Source: Aureimonas mangrovi (lineage in GTDB: Bacteria; Pseudomonadota; Alphaproteobacteria; Rhizobiales; Rhizobiaceae). From it: a DNA stretch of 64,000 bases. The position numbers and the translations under genes were made by a program. The stretch spans positions 501,001 through 565,000 of the forward strand of contig NZ_CP059692.1 of the NCBI RefSeq assembly GCF_014058705.1. The letters are read 5' to 3'. The notes beneath the pieces are model-generated. The model made no database searches. It saw nothing but the letters and a program-made list of their open reading frames with translations, and was not told the DNA's origin. Every line of letters starts with the position of its first letter. The first letter of the stretch is position 1. Below, one piece after another: positions 9,711-19,212 of this stretch.

Positions 9711-10958
9711 ATGAACTTCGATCTGTCCGATCGCCAGCGCGAATATCGCGACCGCGTGCGCGACTTCATCCGCACGCATGTGGAGCCCTGCGACAAGCGC
9801 TACGACGTCGAGATGAAGGGCTTCGGCACCGATCGCTGGCAGGTGGTGCCGGTGATCGAGGAACTGAAGCCGAAGGCGCGGGAGGCGGGGCTGTGGAACC
9901 TCTTCCTGCCGCCCAACCCCGAGCACGACACGGAAGAGTATCGCGGCGCGGGCCTCACCAACCTCGAATACGCGCTGTGCGCCGAGGAGATGGGGCGCTT
10001 CTCATGGGCTTCGGAGGTTTTCAACTGCTCGGCGCCGGACACCGGCAACATGGAGGTCTTCCATCGCTACGGTACCGACGAGCAGAAGGAGCGATGGCTG
10101 CGCCCGCTGATGGCCGGGGAAATCCGCTCCGCCTTCCTGATGACCGAGCCCGCCGTCGCCTCCTCGGACGCGACCAACATCGAGACCTCGATCCGCCGCG
10201 AGGGCGACGAATACGTCATCAACGGCCGCAAATGGTGGTCGTCCGGCACCGGCGATCCGCGCTGCAGGATCGCCATCGTGATGGGCAAGACGGACCCCGA
10301 TGCCGAGAAGCATCGCCAGCAGAGCCAGGTGCTCGTGCCTCTCGACGCGCCGGGCGTGACGATCGAGCGGATGCTGCCGGTCTTCGGATATGACGACGCG
10401 CCGCACGGCCACGGGGAAATTCGGCTGGAGAACGTGCGCGTGCCCGTCTCGAACATCGTTCTGGGCGAGGGGCGCGGCTTCGAGGTGGCGCAGGGGCGGC
10501 TCGGTCCCGGCCGCATCCATCATTGCATGAGGACGCTGGGCGCCGCCGAGATGGCGCTGGAGAAGATGTGCACGCGGCTCCTGTCGCGCACGGCCTTCGG
10601 CCGGCCGATCGCGCAGCAGTCCGTCTGGCAGGAGCGGATCGCGCAGGCGCGCACCGATATCGAGATGACGCGGCTCCTGTGTCTCAAGGCCGCCGACATG
10701 ATGGACAAGGTGGGCAACAAGGAAGCCCGCCTCGAGATCGCGATGATCAAGGTGGCGGGCCCGCGCGTGGCGCTCAAGGTCATCGACGATGCCATTCAGG
10801 CGCACGGTGCGGGCGGCGTCTCGGAGGATTTCGGCCTCGCCAAGCGCTATGCCGGCATCCGCACCATGCGCATCGTCGATGGGCCGGACGAGGTGCACAA
10901 CCGCGCCATCGCGCGGCTGGAGCTGGCACAATATTCCAACGAGCGGGGCGCGGCGTGA
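9711..10958 (+). CDS. acyl-CoA dehydrogenase family protein, ACAD10/11 type
   Basis: This 415-residue protein has the complete acyl-CoA dehydrogenase fold. [20 protein letters not shown] opens it, [15 protein letters not shown] near residue 146 and [12 protein letters not shown] near 168 line the flavin site, and [19 protein letters not shown] closes it. This text resembles the dehydrogenase domain of mammalian ACAD10/ACAD11 and LvaC of the Pseudomonas levulinate operon more than classical medium-chain enzymes. The stop overlaps the GTG of the next gene, a kinase-fold protein, and in ACAD10/11 the same two domains are fused. It may therefore eliminate phosphate from a 4-phosphoacyl-CoA or oxidise an acyl-CoA; sequence alone does not decide. 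The start is ATG 9711, after GAGGGAGG and a 13-base gap. Confidence 0.88.
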   Translation: MNFDLSDRQREYRDRVRDFIRTHVEPCDKRYDVEMKGFGTDRWQVVPVIEELKPKAREAGLWNLFLPPNPEHDTEEYRGAGLTNLEYALCAEEMGRFSWASEVFNCSAPDTGNMEVFHRYGTDEQKERWLRPLMAGEIRSAFLMTEPAVASSDATNIETSIRREGDEYVINGRKWWSSGTGDPRCRIAIVMGKTDPDAEKHRQQSQVLVPLDAPGVTIERMLPVFGYDDAPHGHGEIRLENVRVPVSNIVLGEGRGFEVAQGRLGPGRIHHCMRTLGAAEMALEKMCTRLLSRTAFGRPIAQQSVWQERIAQARTDIEMTRLLCLKAADMMDKVGNKEARLEIAMIKVAGPRVALKVIDDAIQAHGAGGVSEDFGLAKRYAGIRTMRIVDGPDEVHNRAIARLELAQYSNERGAA

Positions 10959-12037
10959 GCGGTCAGCCGCCGGTCTCGACCAAAGTGCTCTTCGCCGGCA
11001 CCAAGCCCGTGGAGGAACGGCACAGGCTGGACGAGGCGGCGCTCGATGGGTGGCTCGCCGCGCATGTCGAAGACTATCGGGGCCCGCTGACGGTTCTGCA
11101 GTTCCGGGGCGGCCAGTCCAACCCGACCTATCGTCTCGACACGCCGTCCCGCGCCTATGTGCTGCGGCGCAAGCCTTTCGGCCAACTTCTGCCTTCGGCC
11201 CATGCGGTGGACCGCGAGTTCCGTGTGATCTCCGCGCTTCATGCCGCCGGCTTTCCCGTCGCCCGCCCCTACGGTCTTTGCGAGGACGCCGGCGTGATCG
11301 GCGCGGCCTTCTACGTGATGGAGATGGTGGAGGGGCGCATCTTCTGGGACGCGCAGCTTCCCGAGCTCGCTCCCGCCGAGCGAAGAGCGGTCTTCGAGGC
11401 GGAGATCGACACGCTGGCGCATCTGCACGCCTACGACCCGGAGGCGATCGGGCTCGCCGATTACGGCCGGCCGGGCAATTATTTCGAGCGCCAGATCGGG
11501 CGATGGTCGAAGCAGTATCGTGCCTCTGAGACGCGTGAGATCGCCGAGATGGATCGGCTGATTGAGTGGCTGCCGAACAGCGTGCCGCCCGGCGAGGGAC
11601 CCGCACGGGTGGTCCACGGCGATTTCCGGCTCGACAATATCGTCTTCGATGCGAAGGCGCCGTCCGTGCGGGCCGTCCTCGACTGGGAGCTGTCCACACT
11701 CGGCGATCCGCTCGCCGACATCACCTATTTCCTGATGGCGTGGTGGATGCCGCCGGACGGGCGCAGCGGCCTTGCCGGCCTCGATTTCGACGCGCTCGGC
11801 ATCCCGCAGGCCGAGACGCTTTTCGAGCGATACTGCCAGGAGACAGGGCGCACCGAACGGCCGGCGCTCGAATGGTATCTCGCCTATAATTTCTTCCGCT
11901 TTGCGTCGATCCTGCAGGGGATCGCGGGCCGCGTGCGAGATGGCACGGCATCCAGCCCGCAGGCCGCCGACATGGCCGCGCGCGTCGAGCCGCTGTCGAA
12001 GGTGGCCTGGGGGCTGGCGATGAAGGCGGGGGCCTGA
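10955..12037 (+). CDS. phosphotransferase family protein (APH / ACAD11 kinase-domain type)
   Basis: This 360-residue aminoglycoside-phosphotransferase-fold protein resembles the N-terminal kinase domain of ACAD10/11 and LvaA of the Pseudomonas levulinate pathway. The nucleotide-binding segment [17 protein letters not shown] is near residue 46. The catalytic loop HGDFRLDN spans 221-228 (Asp223, Asn228), and the metal-binding [13 protein letters not shown] starts at Asp243. LvaA-type enzymes phosphorylate 4-hydroxyacyl-CoA. An antibiotic-resistance role is unlikely given the partner gene. The start is GTG 10955 inside GTGA, coupling it to the dehydrogenase. It is convergent with the thiolase gene, with a hairpin between them. 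A kinase fold is clear; the acyl-CoA substrate is inferred. Confidence 0.87.
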   Translation: MSGQPPVSTKVLFAGTKPVEERHRLDEAALDGWLAAHVEDYRGPLTVLQFRGGQSNPTYRLDTPSRAYVLRRKPFGQLLPSAHAVDREFRVISALHAAGFPVARPYGLCEDAGVIGAAFYVMEMVEGRIFWDAQLPELAPAERRAVFEAEIDTLAHLHAYDPEAIGLADYGRPGNYFERQIGRWSKQYRASETREIAEMDRLIEWLPNSVPPGEGPARVVHGDFRLDNIVFDAKAPSVRAVLDWELSTLGDPLADITYFLMAWWMPPDGRSGLAGLDFDALGIPQAETLFERYCQETGRTERPALEWYLAYNFFRFASILQGIAGRVRDGTASSPQAADMAARVEPLSKVAWGLAMKAGA

Positions 12038-12052
12038 GTATCGGCTCGAACC

Positions 12053-12084
12053 AGGGTGCGTCCCCATAAACAGGGACACGCCCT
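12053..12084. terminator. hairpin between convergent kinase and thiolase genes
   Basis: AGGGTGCGTCCC (12053-12064) pairs with GGGACACGCCCT (12073-12084) with a single mismatch and one G-U pair around an 8-base loop. The hairpin overlaps the thiolase stop codon. No U-tract follows on either strand, so a bidirectional terminator or 3'-end stabiliser is possible but not certain. Confidence 0.42.
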
Positions 12085-13285
12085 AAAGAACCTCGAAGAG
12101 CCCGGCCGCGCCCATGCCGCCGCCGACACACATCGTCACGACGACGTGCTTCGCACCGCGCCGCTTGCCCTCGATCAGCGCGTGGCCCGTCATGCGCGCC
12201 CCCGACATGCCGTAGGGATGGCCGATGGAGATCGCGCCGCCGGAAACATTGAGCTTCTCATTGTCGATGCCGAGCCTATCGCGGCAATAGATCACCTGTA
12301 CGGCGAAGGCCTCGTTCAATTCCCACAAGTCGATGTCATCGACGGTGAGGCCATGCTGCTTGAGGAGCTTGGGCACCGCGAAGACGGGTCCGATGCCCAT
12401 CTCATCGGGCTCGCAGCCGGCCACCGCGATGCCGCGATAGAGGCCGAGCGGCTGGAGCCCGCGCCTTTCGGCCATCGAGGCTTCCATCAGGACGGCGGCG
12501 GAGGCACCGTCCGAGAGTTGCGAGGCGTTGCCGGCGGTGATGAAGCGCCCTTGCGCGATCTCCTGTCCGTCCTTGAAGACGGGTTTCAAGGACGCGAGAC
12601 CAGGCAGGTCGGTGTCCGGCCGGTTGCCCTCGTCCTTCTCGAGGCGCACGCGGCGCCGGCTCGTCTCCCCGCTCGCCTTGTCGGTGACGAGCATCTCGCT
12701 TTCCATCGGCGCGATTTCGGCGTCGAGCCGGCCCTCGGCCTGCGCCACTGCCGTGCGCTGCTGAGACTGGAGGGCGTATTCGTCCTGGCGCTCGCGCGAG
12801 ATGCCGTAGCGGGCGGCCACGACCTCCGCCGTCTCCAGCATCGCCATGTAGATCGCCGGCTTGTGCTCCACGAGCCAGGGATCGCGCGCTCGATAATTGT
12901 TCTGCTTGTCGTTCTGGACGAGCGAGATCGATTCCAGTCCGCCGCCGACCGTGACGTCCACGCCGTCCATGATGATGGTGCGCGCCGCGGTCGCGATGCC
13001 CATCAGGCCGGAGGCGCATTGCCGGTCTAGCGTCATTCCCGCGACAGAGGCCGGCAGCCCGGCCGCGAGCGCGATCTGCCGGGCGACGTTGCCGCCGGTC
13101 GACCCCTGCTGGCGCGCGGCGCCCATCGTCACGTCGCCGACCTCGGCGGGGTCGATGCCGGCGCGGCGCACGGCCTGCGCCACTGCATGGGCGCCGAGCG
13201 CCTGGGCCTGCGTGTCGTTGAAGGCGCCGCGATAGGCCTTGCCGATCGGCGTGCGGGCAGTGGAAACGATGACGGCTTCGCGCAT
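12083..13285 (-). CDS. acetyl-CoA C-acyltransferase (thiolase)
   Basis: This 400-residue thiolase performs the final, CoA-dependent cleavage of 3-oxoacyl-CoA, releasing acetyl-CoA. The nucleophilic cysteine is Cys90 in [12 protein letters not shown]. The C-terminal half has NEAFAVQ, the His-bearing [11 protein letters not shown] and the second active-site Cys in [13 protein letters not shown]. Length and motif order fit degradative thiolases (FadA/PcaF/PimB group). The start is ATG 13285 with GGGGAGG 8 bases before it. It is divergent from the SDR operon across a region dense in palindromes. It would complete the oxidation cycle begun by the dehydrogenases and the bifunctional enzyme. Confidence 0.92.
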   Translation of the reverse strand: MREAVIVSTARTPIGKAYRGAFNDTQAQALGAHAVAQAVRRAGIDPAEVGDVTMGAARQQGSTGGNVARQIALAAGLPASVAGMTLDRQCASGLMGIATAARTIIMDGVDVTVGGGLESISLVQNDKQNNYRARDPWLVEHKPAIYMAMLETAEVVAARYGISRERQDEYALQSQQRTAVAQAEGRLDAEIAPMESEMLVTDKASGETSRRRVRLEKDEGNRPDTDLPGLASLKPVFKDGQEIAQGRFITAGNASQLSDGASAAVLMEASMAERRGLQPLGLYRGIAVAGCEPDEMGIGPVFAVPKLLKQHGLTVDDIDLWELNEAFAVQVIYCRDRLGIDNEKLNVSGGAISIGHPYGMSGARMTGHALIEGKRRGAKHVVVTMCVGGGMGAAGLFEVL

Positions 13286-13300
13286 TGAACGATCCTCCCC

Positions 13301-13369
13301 GGTATCCGGTATGTCGATATATCTCCCGATATCGCGATACTACAGGGCATCGATACCGTGTCATTCGAT
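13301..13369. promoter_or_regulatory. palindrome-rich divergent control region of thiolase and SDR operons
   Basis: The 172-base gap between the divergent genes is locally AT-rich. Within it are GGTATC (13301-13306) mirrored by GATACC (13352-13357), and perfect palindromes GATATATC (13316-13323), CGATATCG (13327-13334) and TATCGCGATA (13330-13339). It also holds TACCG-TGTCAT-TCGAT (13354-13369), which resembles elements at 1327 and 3517. It probably holds both promoters and their operator. Which element binds what is inferred. Confidence 0.45.
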
Positions 13370-13457
13370 TTTTAGAAGTTTCGGGTTGCTTTCGGCGCCT
13401 GCGCGCAGCATCCTTTCGCATCGGATGCGGAAACGGCTTTGGGAGGAGCGCGTAACG

Positions 13458-14234
13458 ATGTCCCTCTTCGATCTTTCGGGCAAGGTGGCGATCGTCACGG
13501 GCTCCTCGCGCGGCATCGGGCGCGCCAGCGCCGAGCGATTGGCGGAGGCCGGCGCGTCGGTCGTCATCTCCTCTCGCAAGGAAGGGCCGTGCCGGGAGGT
13601 CGCCGAAGCAATCGTCGCGAAAGGCGGCAGGGCGATCGCGGTGCCGGCCAACATCTCGTCGGGCGAGGAGCTCACAAACCTCGTGCGCGAGACGCGCGAG
13701 CGGCTCGGCCCGATCGACATCCTCGTCTGCAACGCGGCGTCCAATCCCTATTACGGGCCGATGGGCGGCATCACCGACGAGCAGTTCCGCAAGATCTTCG
13801 ACAACAACGTCCTGTCCGCCCACAAGCTGATCCATCTCTGCGCGCCGGACATGGCGGCGAAGGGCGGCGGCGCGGTGGTCATTGTCTCCTCCATCACCGG
13901 CCTCTACGGCTCGACCTCGATCGGCGCCTACGGCATCTCGAAAGCCGCCGACATGCAGCTCGCCCGCAACCTCGCCGTCGAGTTCGGCCCGCAGAACATC
14001 CGCGTCAATTGCGTGGCGCCGGGCCTCGTCCGCACGGACTTCGCGCGCGCCCTCTGGGACAATCCGGACAATTTGCGCCGGGTGGAGAACGGCACGCCGC
14101 TGCGCCGGATCGGCGATCCGGACGACATCGCCGGCGTGGTGCAGTTCCTCGCCTCGCAGGCCGGGGCCTTCGTCACCGGGCAGACGGTGGTGGCCGATGG
14201 CGGGCGGTTGATCACCGGTGGGGCGGAAGGGTGA
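13458..14234 (+). CDS. short-chain dehydrogenase/reductase (SDR)
   Basis: This 258-residue classical SDR oxidises or reduces an alcohol/ketone with NAD(P). The cofactor motif TGSSRGIG is at residues 14-21 and NAASN near 94. The catalytic serine is in IVSSITG, with Tyr158 and Lys162 in YGISK, and the C-terminal motif is VVADGGRLITGG. Arg in SSRKEG after the second strand suggests that NADPH is possible. The start is ATG 13458, preceded by GGGAGGAG at 13441. It is the first gene of a three-gene operon with a GTGA-like junction to the next. A role as a ketoacyl-CoA or ketoacid reductase (LvaD-like) or a 3-hydroxyacyl-CoA dehydrogenase would fit, but the substrate is unknown. Confidence 0.88.
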   Translation: MSLFDLSGKVAIVTGSSRGIGRASAERLAEAGASVVISSRKEGPCREVAEAIVAKGGRAIAVPANISSGEELTNLVRETRERLGPIDILVCNAASNPYYGPMGGITDEQFRKIFDNNVLSAHKLIHLCAPDMAAKGGGAVVIVSSITGLYGSTSIGAYGISKAADMQLARNLAVEFGPQNIRVNCVAPGLVRTDFARALWDNPDNLRRVENGTPLRRIGDPDDIAGVVQFLASQAGAFVTGQTVVADGGRLITGGAEG

Positions 14235-15229
14235 AGGCGCTTCTCAGTCGCGAGCCCGGCGGGCCGGAAACGCTCACGCTCGAGACCGTGCCTGATCCGG
14301 TGCCGGGGCCGGGCGAAGTGCTCGTTTCGATGCGGGCCTGCGGGGTGAACTATCCGGATGTCCTCGTCATCGAGGATCGCTACCAGTTCCGGCCGCAACG
14401 CCCCTTCGCACCGGGCGCCGAGATCGCCGGCGTAGTCGAGGCCGTGGGGAAGGGCGTCACCACTCTGAAGGCGGGCGACGCGGTGATCGCGTCGGTGCGC
14501 ATGGGCGGCATGGCCGAGAAGGCCGTCGCCGAGGCGGCGCGCTGCCTGACGAAGCCGGCATCCATGCCTTTCGACGAGGCGGCCGCCTTCGTCCTCACCT
14601 ATTCGACGACCATCCACGCCCTCAGGGACAGGGCCGCGCTGCAGGCCGGCGAGACGCTGCTGGTGCTGGGCGCGGCCGGGGGCGTCGGCATCGCGGCGAT
14701 CGAACTTGGCAAGGCGATGGGCGCACGCGTCGTCGCCGCGGTCTCGACGCCGGAAAAACTGAACTTCGTGATGGAGCAAGGCGCCGACGACGCGCTGATC
14801 TATCCGACCGGAGCGCTCGACCGCACGGCGGCCAGGGACCTTTCGGCGCAGTTCAAGGCGCTGTGCGGCGGCGATGGCGCGGACGTCGTCTACGACGCGG
14901 TCGGCGGCGACTATGCCGAGCCCGCCTTCCGCGCCATCGCACCGGAGGGGCGCTATCTCGTCATCGGCTTTCCGGCGGGCATCGCCTCGTTGCCGATGAA
15001 CCTGCCGCTCCTGAAGAACGCCTCCCTCGTAGGCGTTTTCTGGGGCGATTTCGTCAAGCGCCGGCCGGAGCGGCACGCGCAGAACATGCGCGAGCTGTTC
15101 CAGTTGTACGAGGACGGCGCGATCCGGCCGCGCATCGGCGCGCGTTTCGCGTTGAAGGACGGTGCGAAGGCCATCGCCCGGCTCCGCGACCGCGCCGCCC
15201 TCGGCAAGATCGTCGTGACGACGGGCTGA
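14231..15229 (+). CDS. NADPH:quinone oxidoreductase-like MDR family protein
   Basis: This 332-residue medium-chain dehydrogenase/reductase belongs to the zinc-independent quinone-reductase-like branch. The GroES-like N-terminal domain begins MKALLSREPGGPETLTLE and contains ACGVNYPDVLV near residue 38. The Rossmann motif LVLGAAGGVGIAAIELGKAMGA is near residue 145, and IVVTTG ends the protein. No zinc-binding cysteine cluster is visible. The start is GTG 14231, overlapping the SDR stop (GTGA). In acyl-CoA catabolic clusters such proteins often act as enoyl-CoA or enone reductases, which is the most interesting possibility here but is inferred. The acyl-CoA ligase gene follows after two bases. 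Confidence 0.86.
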   Translation: MKALLSREPGGPETLTLETVPDPVPGPGEVLVSMRACGVNYPDVLVIEDRYQFRPQRPFAPGAEIAGVVEAVGKGVTTLKAGDAVIASVRMGGMAEKAVAEAARCLTKPASMPFDEAAAFVLTYSTTIHALRDRAALQAGETLLVLGAAGGVGIAAIELGKAMGARVVAAVSTPEKLNFVMEQGADDALIYPTGALDRTAARDLSAQFKALCGGDGADVVYDAVGGDYAEPAFRAIAPEGRYLVIGFPAGIASLPMNLPLLKNASLVGVFWGDFVKRRPERHAQNMRELFQLYEDGAIRPRIGARFALKDGAKAIARLRDRAALGKIVVTTG

Positions 15230-15231
15230 GC

Positions 15232-16974
15232 ATGGGCGAGACGCGGGACGAACGCGGCGGCTGGCCGGCCATCTCGCTCAACGAAGCGCATCGCCGGCTG
15301 ACGGCGCCCGGCTCCGAGTTCGGGATGGATGAAATCCGGATCGACGGGCGGCCGGTGCGGATCTGGAAGAACGCGCCCGCCACGCTGCGTGCGGTCTTCG
15401 AGGCCGGGCGCGGCTTCGGCGAGAAGGACTTCATCGTCCACGAAGGCGAGCGCGTGAGCTTCGAGGGCTTCGCGCGCGCCACACTGCACCTGGCGAACGC
15501 CTTCGTCGACGCCGGCACGCGGCCGGGCGACCGGATCGCCGTCGCGATGCGCAATCTTCCCGAATGGATCACGAGCTTCTTCGCTGCCTCGCTGGCGGGG
15601 GCGATCGTGGTGCCGGTCAACGCCTGGTGGAGCGCCGACGAACTCGCCTACGGCCTCGCCGACAGCGGGGCGCGGCTTCTCGTCTGCGACGCCGAGCGGC
15701 TGGAGCGCGCCAGGGCCGTGCAGGATCGTTGCCCCGATCTCGCGCGCATCCTCGTCTGCCGCGCCGACGAGGCGACTGCCGCAAGCGCCGGTGCGACGCG
15801 CGTCGAGGCGCTGATCGGAACGCCCGACCGCTGGGCCGATCTGGCGTCCGTGGAAGGCCCCGACATCGATGCGCAGGACCCCGACGCACCCGCCGCGCTG
15901 TTCTACACTTCTGGAACCACGGGGCGGCCGAAAGGGGCGGTGAATTCGCATCGCAACATCACCAGCAACGTCATGGCGCACGGTTTCAGCCAGGCGCGCG
16001 TCTTCCTCAGGCGCGGGCAGGCGGTGCCGGTGCCGCCGCCGGATGCGCCCCAGAAGGTCAGCCTCCTGTCGATCCCGCTCTTCCACGTGACGGGCTGCTG
16101 CGCGACCATGCTCTCGGCGCTCTATCGCGGAACACGGCTCGTGCTGACCCGGCGTTTCGACGCGCAGGAAGCGCTCGCCATCATCGAGCGCGAGCGGGTG
16201 ACGACGATCGGCGGTGTGCCGACCGTCGCCTGGCGCATCCTCGACCATCCCGCGCGCGGCCGCTACGATCTTTCCTCGCTGCAGGTCGTCTCCTATGGCG
16301 GTGCGCCCGCCGCGCCCGAACTGGTGCGCCGGCTGGAAAGCGACCTGCCGCTCGGCCTCGGCGCGGCGACCGGCTGGGGCATGACCGAGACCTCGGCGAC
16401 CTTCACCCACCACATGGCCGAGGACTATGCCGCGCGGCCGGGAAGCTGCGGCCCGGCATTGCCGGTCTGCGACATGCGCATCGTCGGCGACGATGGTGCG
16501 GCGCTGCCGCCCGGCTCCGTCGGCGAACTGCAGGTGCGCGGACCGATGGTCGTGTCCGGCTACTGGCAACGTCCCGACGCTGACGCCGAGACCTTCGTCG
16601 AGGGTTGGCTGCGCACCGGCGACCTCGCCTCGATCGACGAGGAGGGCTTCCTCACCATCCACGACCGGCTCAAGGACATGATCATCCGGGGCGGCGAGAA
16701 CATCTACTGCGTGGAGGTGGAGGCCGCGCTCTACGAGCACCCGGACGTGACCGACGCCGCGATCGTCCCGATCGCGCATCCGACGCTGGGCGAGGAGCCG
16801 GGCGCGGTCGTCTCATTGCGGGAAGGCGCCAAGACCGACGAAACGCAGCTGCGCGAATTCCTCGCCGGGCGGATCGCCGCCTTCAAGCTGCCTGTGCGCT
16901 ACGTCTTTCTCGATACGCTCGGGCGCAATGCGGCCGGCAAGATCCTCAAGCGGCCGCTGCGCTCGCTCTTCTGA
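15232..16974 (+). CDS. acyl-CoA ligase (AMP-binding family)
   Basis: This 580-residue adenylate-forming enzyme should activate the free acid with ATP and CoA, committing it to the pathway. The phosphate-binding motif FYTSGTTGRPKGAV begins near residue 224. A5-type WGMTETSA is near residue 382, GWLRTGDLASID near 460, and the hinge DRLKDMIIRGGENIYCVEVE near 476. The C-terminal lysine motif is GRNAAGKILKRPL. The start is ATG 15232, two bases after the MDR stop, so the three genes are one operon. It ends three bases from convergent gpsA. The substrate class (fatty, dicarboxylic or keto acid) cannot be fixed. Together with the importer it supplies the CoA ester for the enzymes encoded upstream. 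Confidence 0.9.
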   Translation: MGETRDERGGWPAISLNEAHRRLTAPGSEFGMDEIRIDGRPVRIWKNAPATLRAVFEAGRGFGEKDFIVHEGERVSFEGFARATLHLANAFVDAGTRPGDRIAVAMRNLPEWITSFFAASLAGAIVVPVNAWWSADELAYGLADSGARLLVCDAERLERARAVQDRCPDLARILVCRADEATAASAGATRVEALIGTPDRWADLASVEGPDIDAQDPDAPAALFYTSGTTGRPKGAVNSHRNITSNVMAHGFSQARVFLRRGQAVPVPPPDAPQKVSLLSIPLFHVTGCCATMLSALYRGTRLVLTRRFDAQEALAIIERERVTTIGGVPTVAWRILDHPARGRYDLSSLQVVSYGGAPAAPELVRRLESDLPLGLGAATGWGMTETSATFTHHMAEDYAARPGSCGPALPVCDMRIVGDDGAALPPGSVGELQVRGPMVVSGYWQRPDADAETFVEGWLRTGDLASIDEEGFLTIHDRLKDMIIRGGENIYCVEVEAALYEHPDVTDAAIVPIAHPTLGEEPGAVVSLREGAKTDETQLREFLAGRIAAFKLPVRYVFLDTLGRNAAGKILKRPLRSLF

Positions 16975-16977
16975 CGT

Positions 16978-17979
16978 TCACGCTTCCTCGCGCTTGAGCG
17001 GGCGCGAGAGCAGCGCCTCGATGGCGGCGTCCAGCGAAAGGACACCGCGCAGGATCGCGGCCACCGTCTCGATGATCGGGGCCTCGATGCCGCGTTCTCG
17101 CGCGAGCCTTGCCGCGATCGCGGCCGAATGAACGCCCTCGGCGAGCTTCAGGCCGGAAAGGTCGCGCCCCTCTCCGAGTGCCACGCCATAGGAGAAGTTG
17201 CGCGACTGCGAGGACGCGCAGGTGAGGACGAGATCGCCGAGGCCGGACAGGCCCATCAGCGTCTCTGGTCGGGCGCCGAGCGCCTCGCCGAGGCGTCGCA
17301 GCTCGACGAAGCCGCGCGTCACGATGGCCGCCTGCGCGGACGCGCCGAGGCCGCGCCCGGCCACGGCACCGGCCGCGATGGCGAGGACGTTCTTCAAGGC
17401 GCCGCCGGCCTCGACGCCGAGGACGTCGGAGGAGGCGTAGACCCGGAAGGTCTGGGAGGAGAGGGCGGCGGCGAGGCTTTCGGCCAGCGTGTCGCTCTCG
17501 GCCGCCAGCGTGACGGCGGTCGGCAGACCGCGCGCGACGTCGGACGCAAAGCTCGGCCCCGACAGGACCGCTAGGGGCCACGCGCCGAGCTCGGCATGGA
17601 CGACATCCGAGGCGAAGAGGCCGGTCTCCTGCTCGATGCCCTTGGAACACAGGACGAGCGGTGCGCCGGCCGGAAGCATCGGGCGCACCGCCCGGAGAAC
17701 GCCGCGAAGGGTCTGCGCGGGCACGACGAGGAGGACGGCCTCGGCGCCCTGGAGCGCCATCGCCGGGTCGGCGCTCGCCTCGATCCCGGATGGAAGACGG
17801 ACGCCGGGCAGATAGCGCGTGTTCTCGCCTGTCTCGCGGATCGAAGAAACGGTCTGCGCATCGCGGGCGTAGAGCGTGGTGGCGAGGCCCTTGCGCGCGG
17901 TCGTCGCGGCCAGTGCCGTGCCCCAGGCGCCGCCGCCGATCACCGCGACGCGCGAAATGCCGTTCATGCCGTCCCCCAT
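16978..17979 (-). CDS. gpsA: glycerol-3-phosphate dehydrogenase [NAD(P)+]
   Basis: This 333-residue cytoplasmic enzyme reduces dihydroxyacetone phosphate to sn-glycerol 3-phosphate for phospholipid synthesis. The nucleotide-binding motif VIGGGAWGTALA is near residue 10. VLCSKGIEQETG and LSGPSFASDVARGLPTAV are the family's substrate and catalytic segments, and GLSGLGDLVLTCASSQSRN follows near residue 240. The start ATG 17979 shares its A with the TGA of tsaD (TGATG), so the genes are coupled; an internal ATG at 17967 is an alternative. The tsaD-gpsA pairing next to hemC is common in Hyphomicrobiales. Confidence 0.94.
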   Translation of the reverse strand: MGDGMNGISRVAVIGGGAWGTALAATTARKGLATTLYARDAQTVSSIRETGENTRYLPGVRLPSGIEASADPAMALQGAEAVLLVVPAQTLRGVLRAVRPMLPAGAPLVLCSKGIEQETGLFASDVVHAELGAWPLAVLSGPSFASDVARGLPTAVTLAAESDTLAESLAAALSSQTFRVYASSDVLGVEAGGALKNVLAIAAGAVAGRGLGASAQAAIVTRGFVELRRLGEALGARPETLMGLSGLGDLVLTCASSQSRNFSYGVALGEGRDLSGLKLAEGVHSAAIAARLARERGIEAPIIETVAAILRGVLSLDAAIEALLSRPLKREEA

Positions 17980-19100
17980 CAGGCCTTCGCCCCGCGCTTG
18001 CCGAAGCCGACGCGCGGGGCCGCGGTCTCGTCGAGCGGCCAGCGCGGGCGCACCGGCGCGCCGAGCTCGTCGGTCATGCCGGCCTCCAGCCGCTCGAGCC
18101 CCGCAAAGGCGATCATCGCGGCGTTGTCGGTGCACAGCGCGAGCGGCGGCGCGACCATCCGCACGCCGTGCGCCGTCGCCGCGCGCTCCAGAGCGGCCCG
18201 CACTGTGCCATTCGCCGCCACGCCGCCCGCGACGGCGAGGACGGGGGCGGCCAGATCCGGCAACTCAGTGCGGAAACGCGACAGCGCGCCGCCGATCCGC
18301 TCGCCGAGGCTTTCGGCGGCCGCCGCCTGGAAGCTCGCGCAGAGGTCGGCGACATCCTCGTCGCTCAGGGGGGCCGCTGCCTCGGCGGCCATGCGCATCG
18401 CCGTCTTGAGGCCGGAGAAGGAAAGGTCGAGGCGCTTCTCGCCGCGCAGGGGGCGCGGCAGGGAAAAGCGCGTCGCGTCACCCTGCGCGGCATGGCGCTC
18501 CACCGCCGGCCCGCCGGGGCCGGGCAGGCCGAGGAGCTTTGCGGTCTTGTCGAACGCCTCGCCGAGCGCGTCGTCGATCGTCGTGCCCCAGCGCTCGTAA
18601 CGGCCGAGCCCGCGCACGAGAAGGATCTGCGTATGACCGCCCGAAACGAGAAGCAGGAGATAGGGATAGGCGAGGTCGTGGCTGAGGCGCGGCGTCAGCG
18701 CATGGCCTTCCAAGTGATTGACGGCGAGGAACGGCAGGCCGCGCGCGGCGGCCAGCGCCTTGCCCGTCATCGCGCCGACGATCAGCCCGCCGACGAGGCC
18801 CGGCCCGCTGGTCGCGGCCACGGCATCGACCTGTGCCAGCGTCACATCCGCCTCCTCGAGGGCTGCGCGCACGATACCGTCCAACGCCTCGACATGGGCG
18901 CGCGCGGCGATCTCGGGCACGACCCCGCCGAAGGCCGCGTGCTCCTCCACCTGGCTCAGCACCACGGACGAGAGGATGCGTGGCGCGCCTGCGCCGTCGC
19001 GCGAGACCAGCGCGGCGGCCGTCTCGTCGCAACTCGTCTCGATGCCCAGCACGAGGGGGGCGCGGACGAGGGGAGCGTCATGGTCAGGGGCGGCGTGCAC
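17979..19100 (-). CDS. tsaD: tRNA N6-adenosine threonylcarbamoyltransferase
   Basis: This protein of about 373 residues transfers threonylcarbamoyl to A37 of ANN-decoding tRNAs, with TsaB and TsaE as partners. [17 protein letters not shown] lies near the N-terminus, and the metal-binding HLEGH is in [27 protein letters not shown] and [13 protein letters not shown] are the other ASKHA-fold signatures. The reading frame is open far upstream, but homology begins only at about 19060. I chose GTG 19100, the nearest in-frame start, with AGAGGA about 12 bases before it. It is divergent from hemC. Confidence 0.92.
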   Translation of the reverse strand: MHAAPDHDAPLVRAPLVLGIETSCDETAAALVSRDGAGAPRILSSVVLSQVEEHAAFGGVVPEIAARAHVEALDGIVRAALEEADVTLAQVDAVAATSGPGLVGGLIVGAMTGKALAAARGLPFLAVNHLEGHALTPRLSHDLAYPYLLLLVSGGHTQILLVRGLGRYERWGTTIDDALGEAFDKTAKLLGLPGPGGPAVERHAAQGDATRFSLPRPLRGEKRLDLSFSGLKTAMRMAAEAAAPLSDEDVADLCASFQAAAAESLGERIGGALSRFRTELPDLAAPVLAVAGGVAANGTVRAALERAATAHGVRMVAPPLALCTDNAAMIAFAGLERLEAGMTDELGAPVRPRWPLDETAAPRVGFGKRGAKA

Positions 19101-19212
19101 GCGCTGTCGGGTCCTCTGGTCGAGCGAATGTAAGCCCCTGCAGATAGCGGCCCGAGGCGCGATGCGCCACCCGCCGTTTGACGGCGCGCGCGCGGCCCGG
19201 CAGAAAGCGCCC

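Noticed and set aside
10955-12037. Aminoglycoside-resistance kinase
   Set aside because: The fold is APH-like, but overlap with an ACAD10/11-type dehydrogenase and the [13 protein letters not shown] motif point to acyl-CoA metabolism rather than antibiotic modification.
19175-19203. TTGACG with a CAGAAA hexamer as a hemC promoter
   Set aside because: The spacing is right but the -10 is poor and lies 10 bases before the ATG, and the region is a GC repeat; support is too weak to list.
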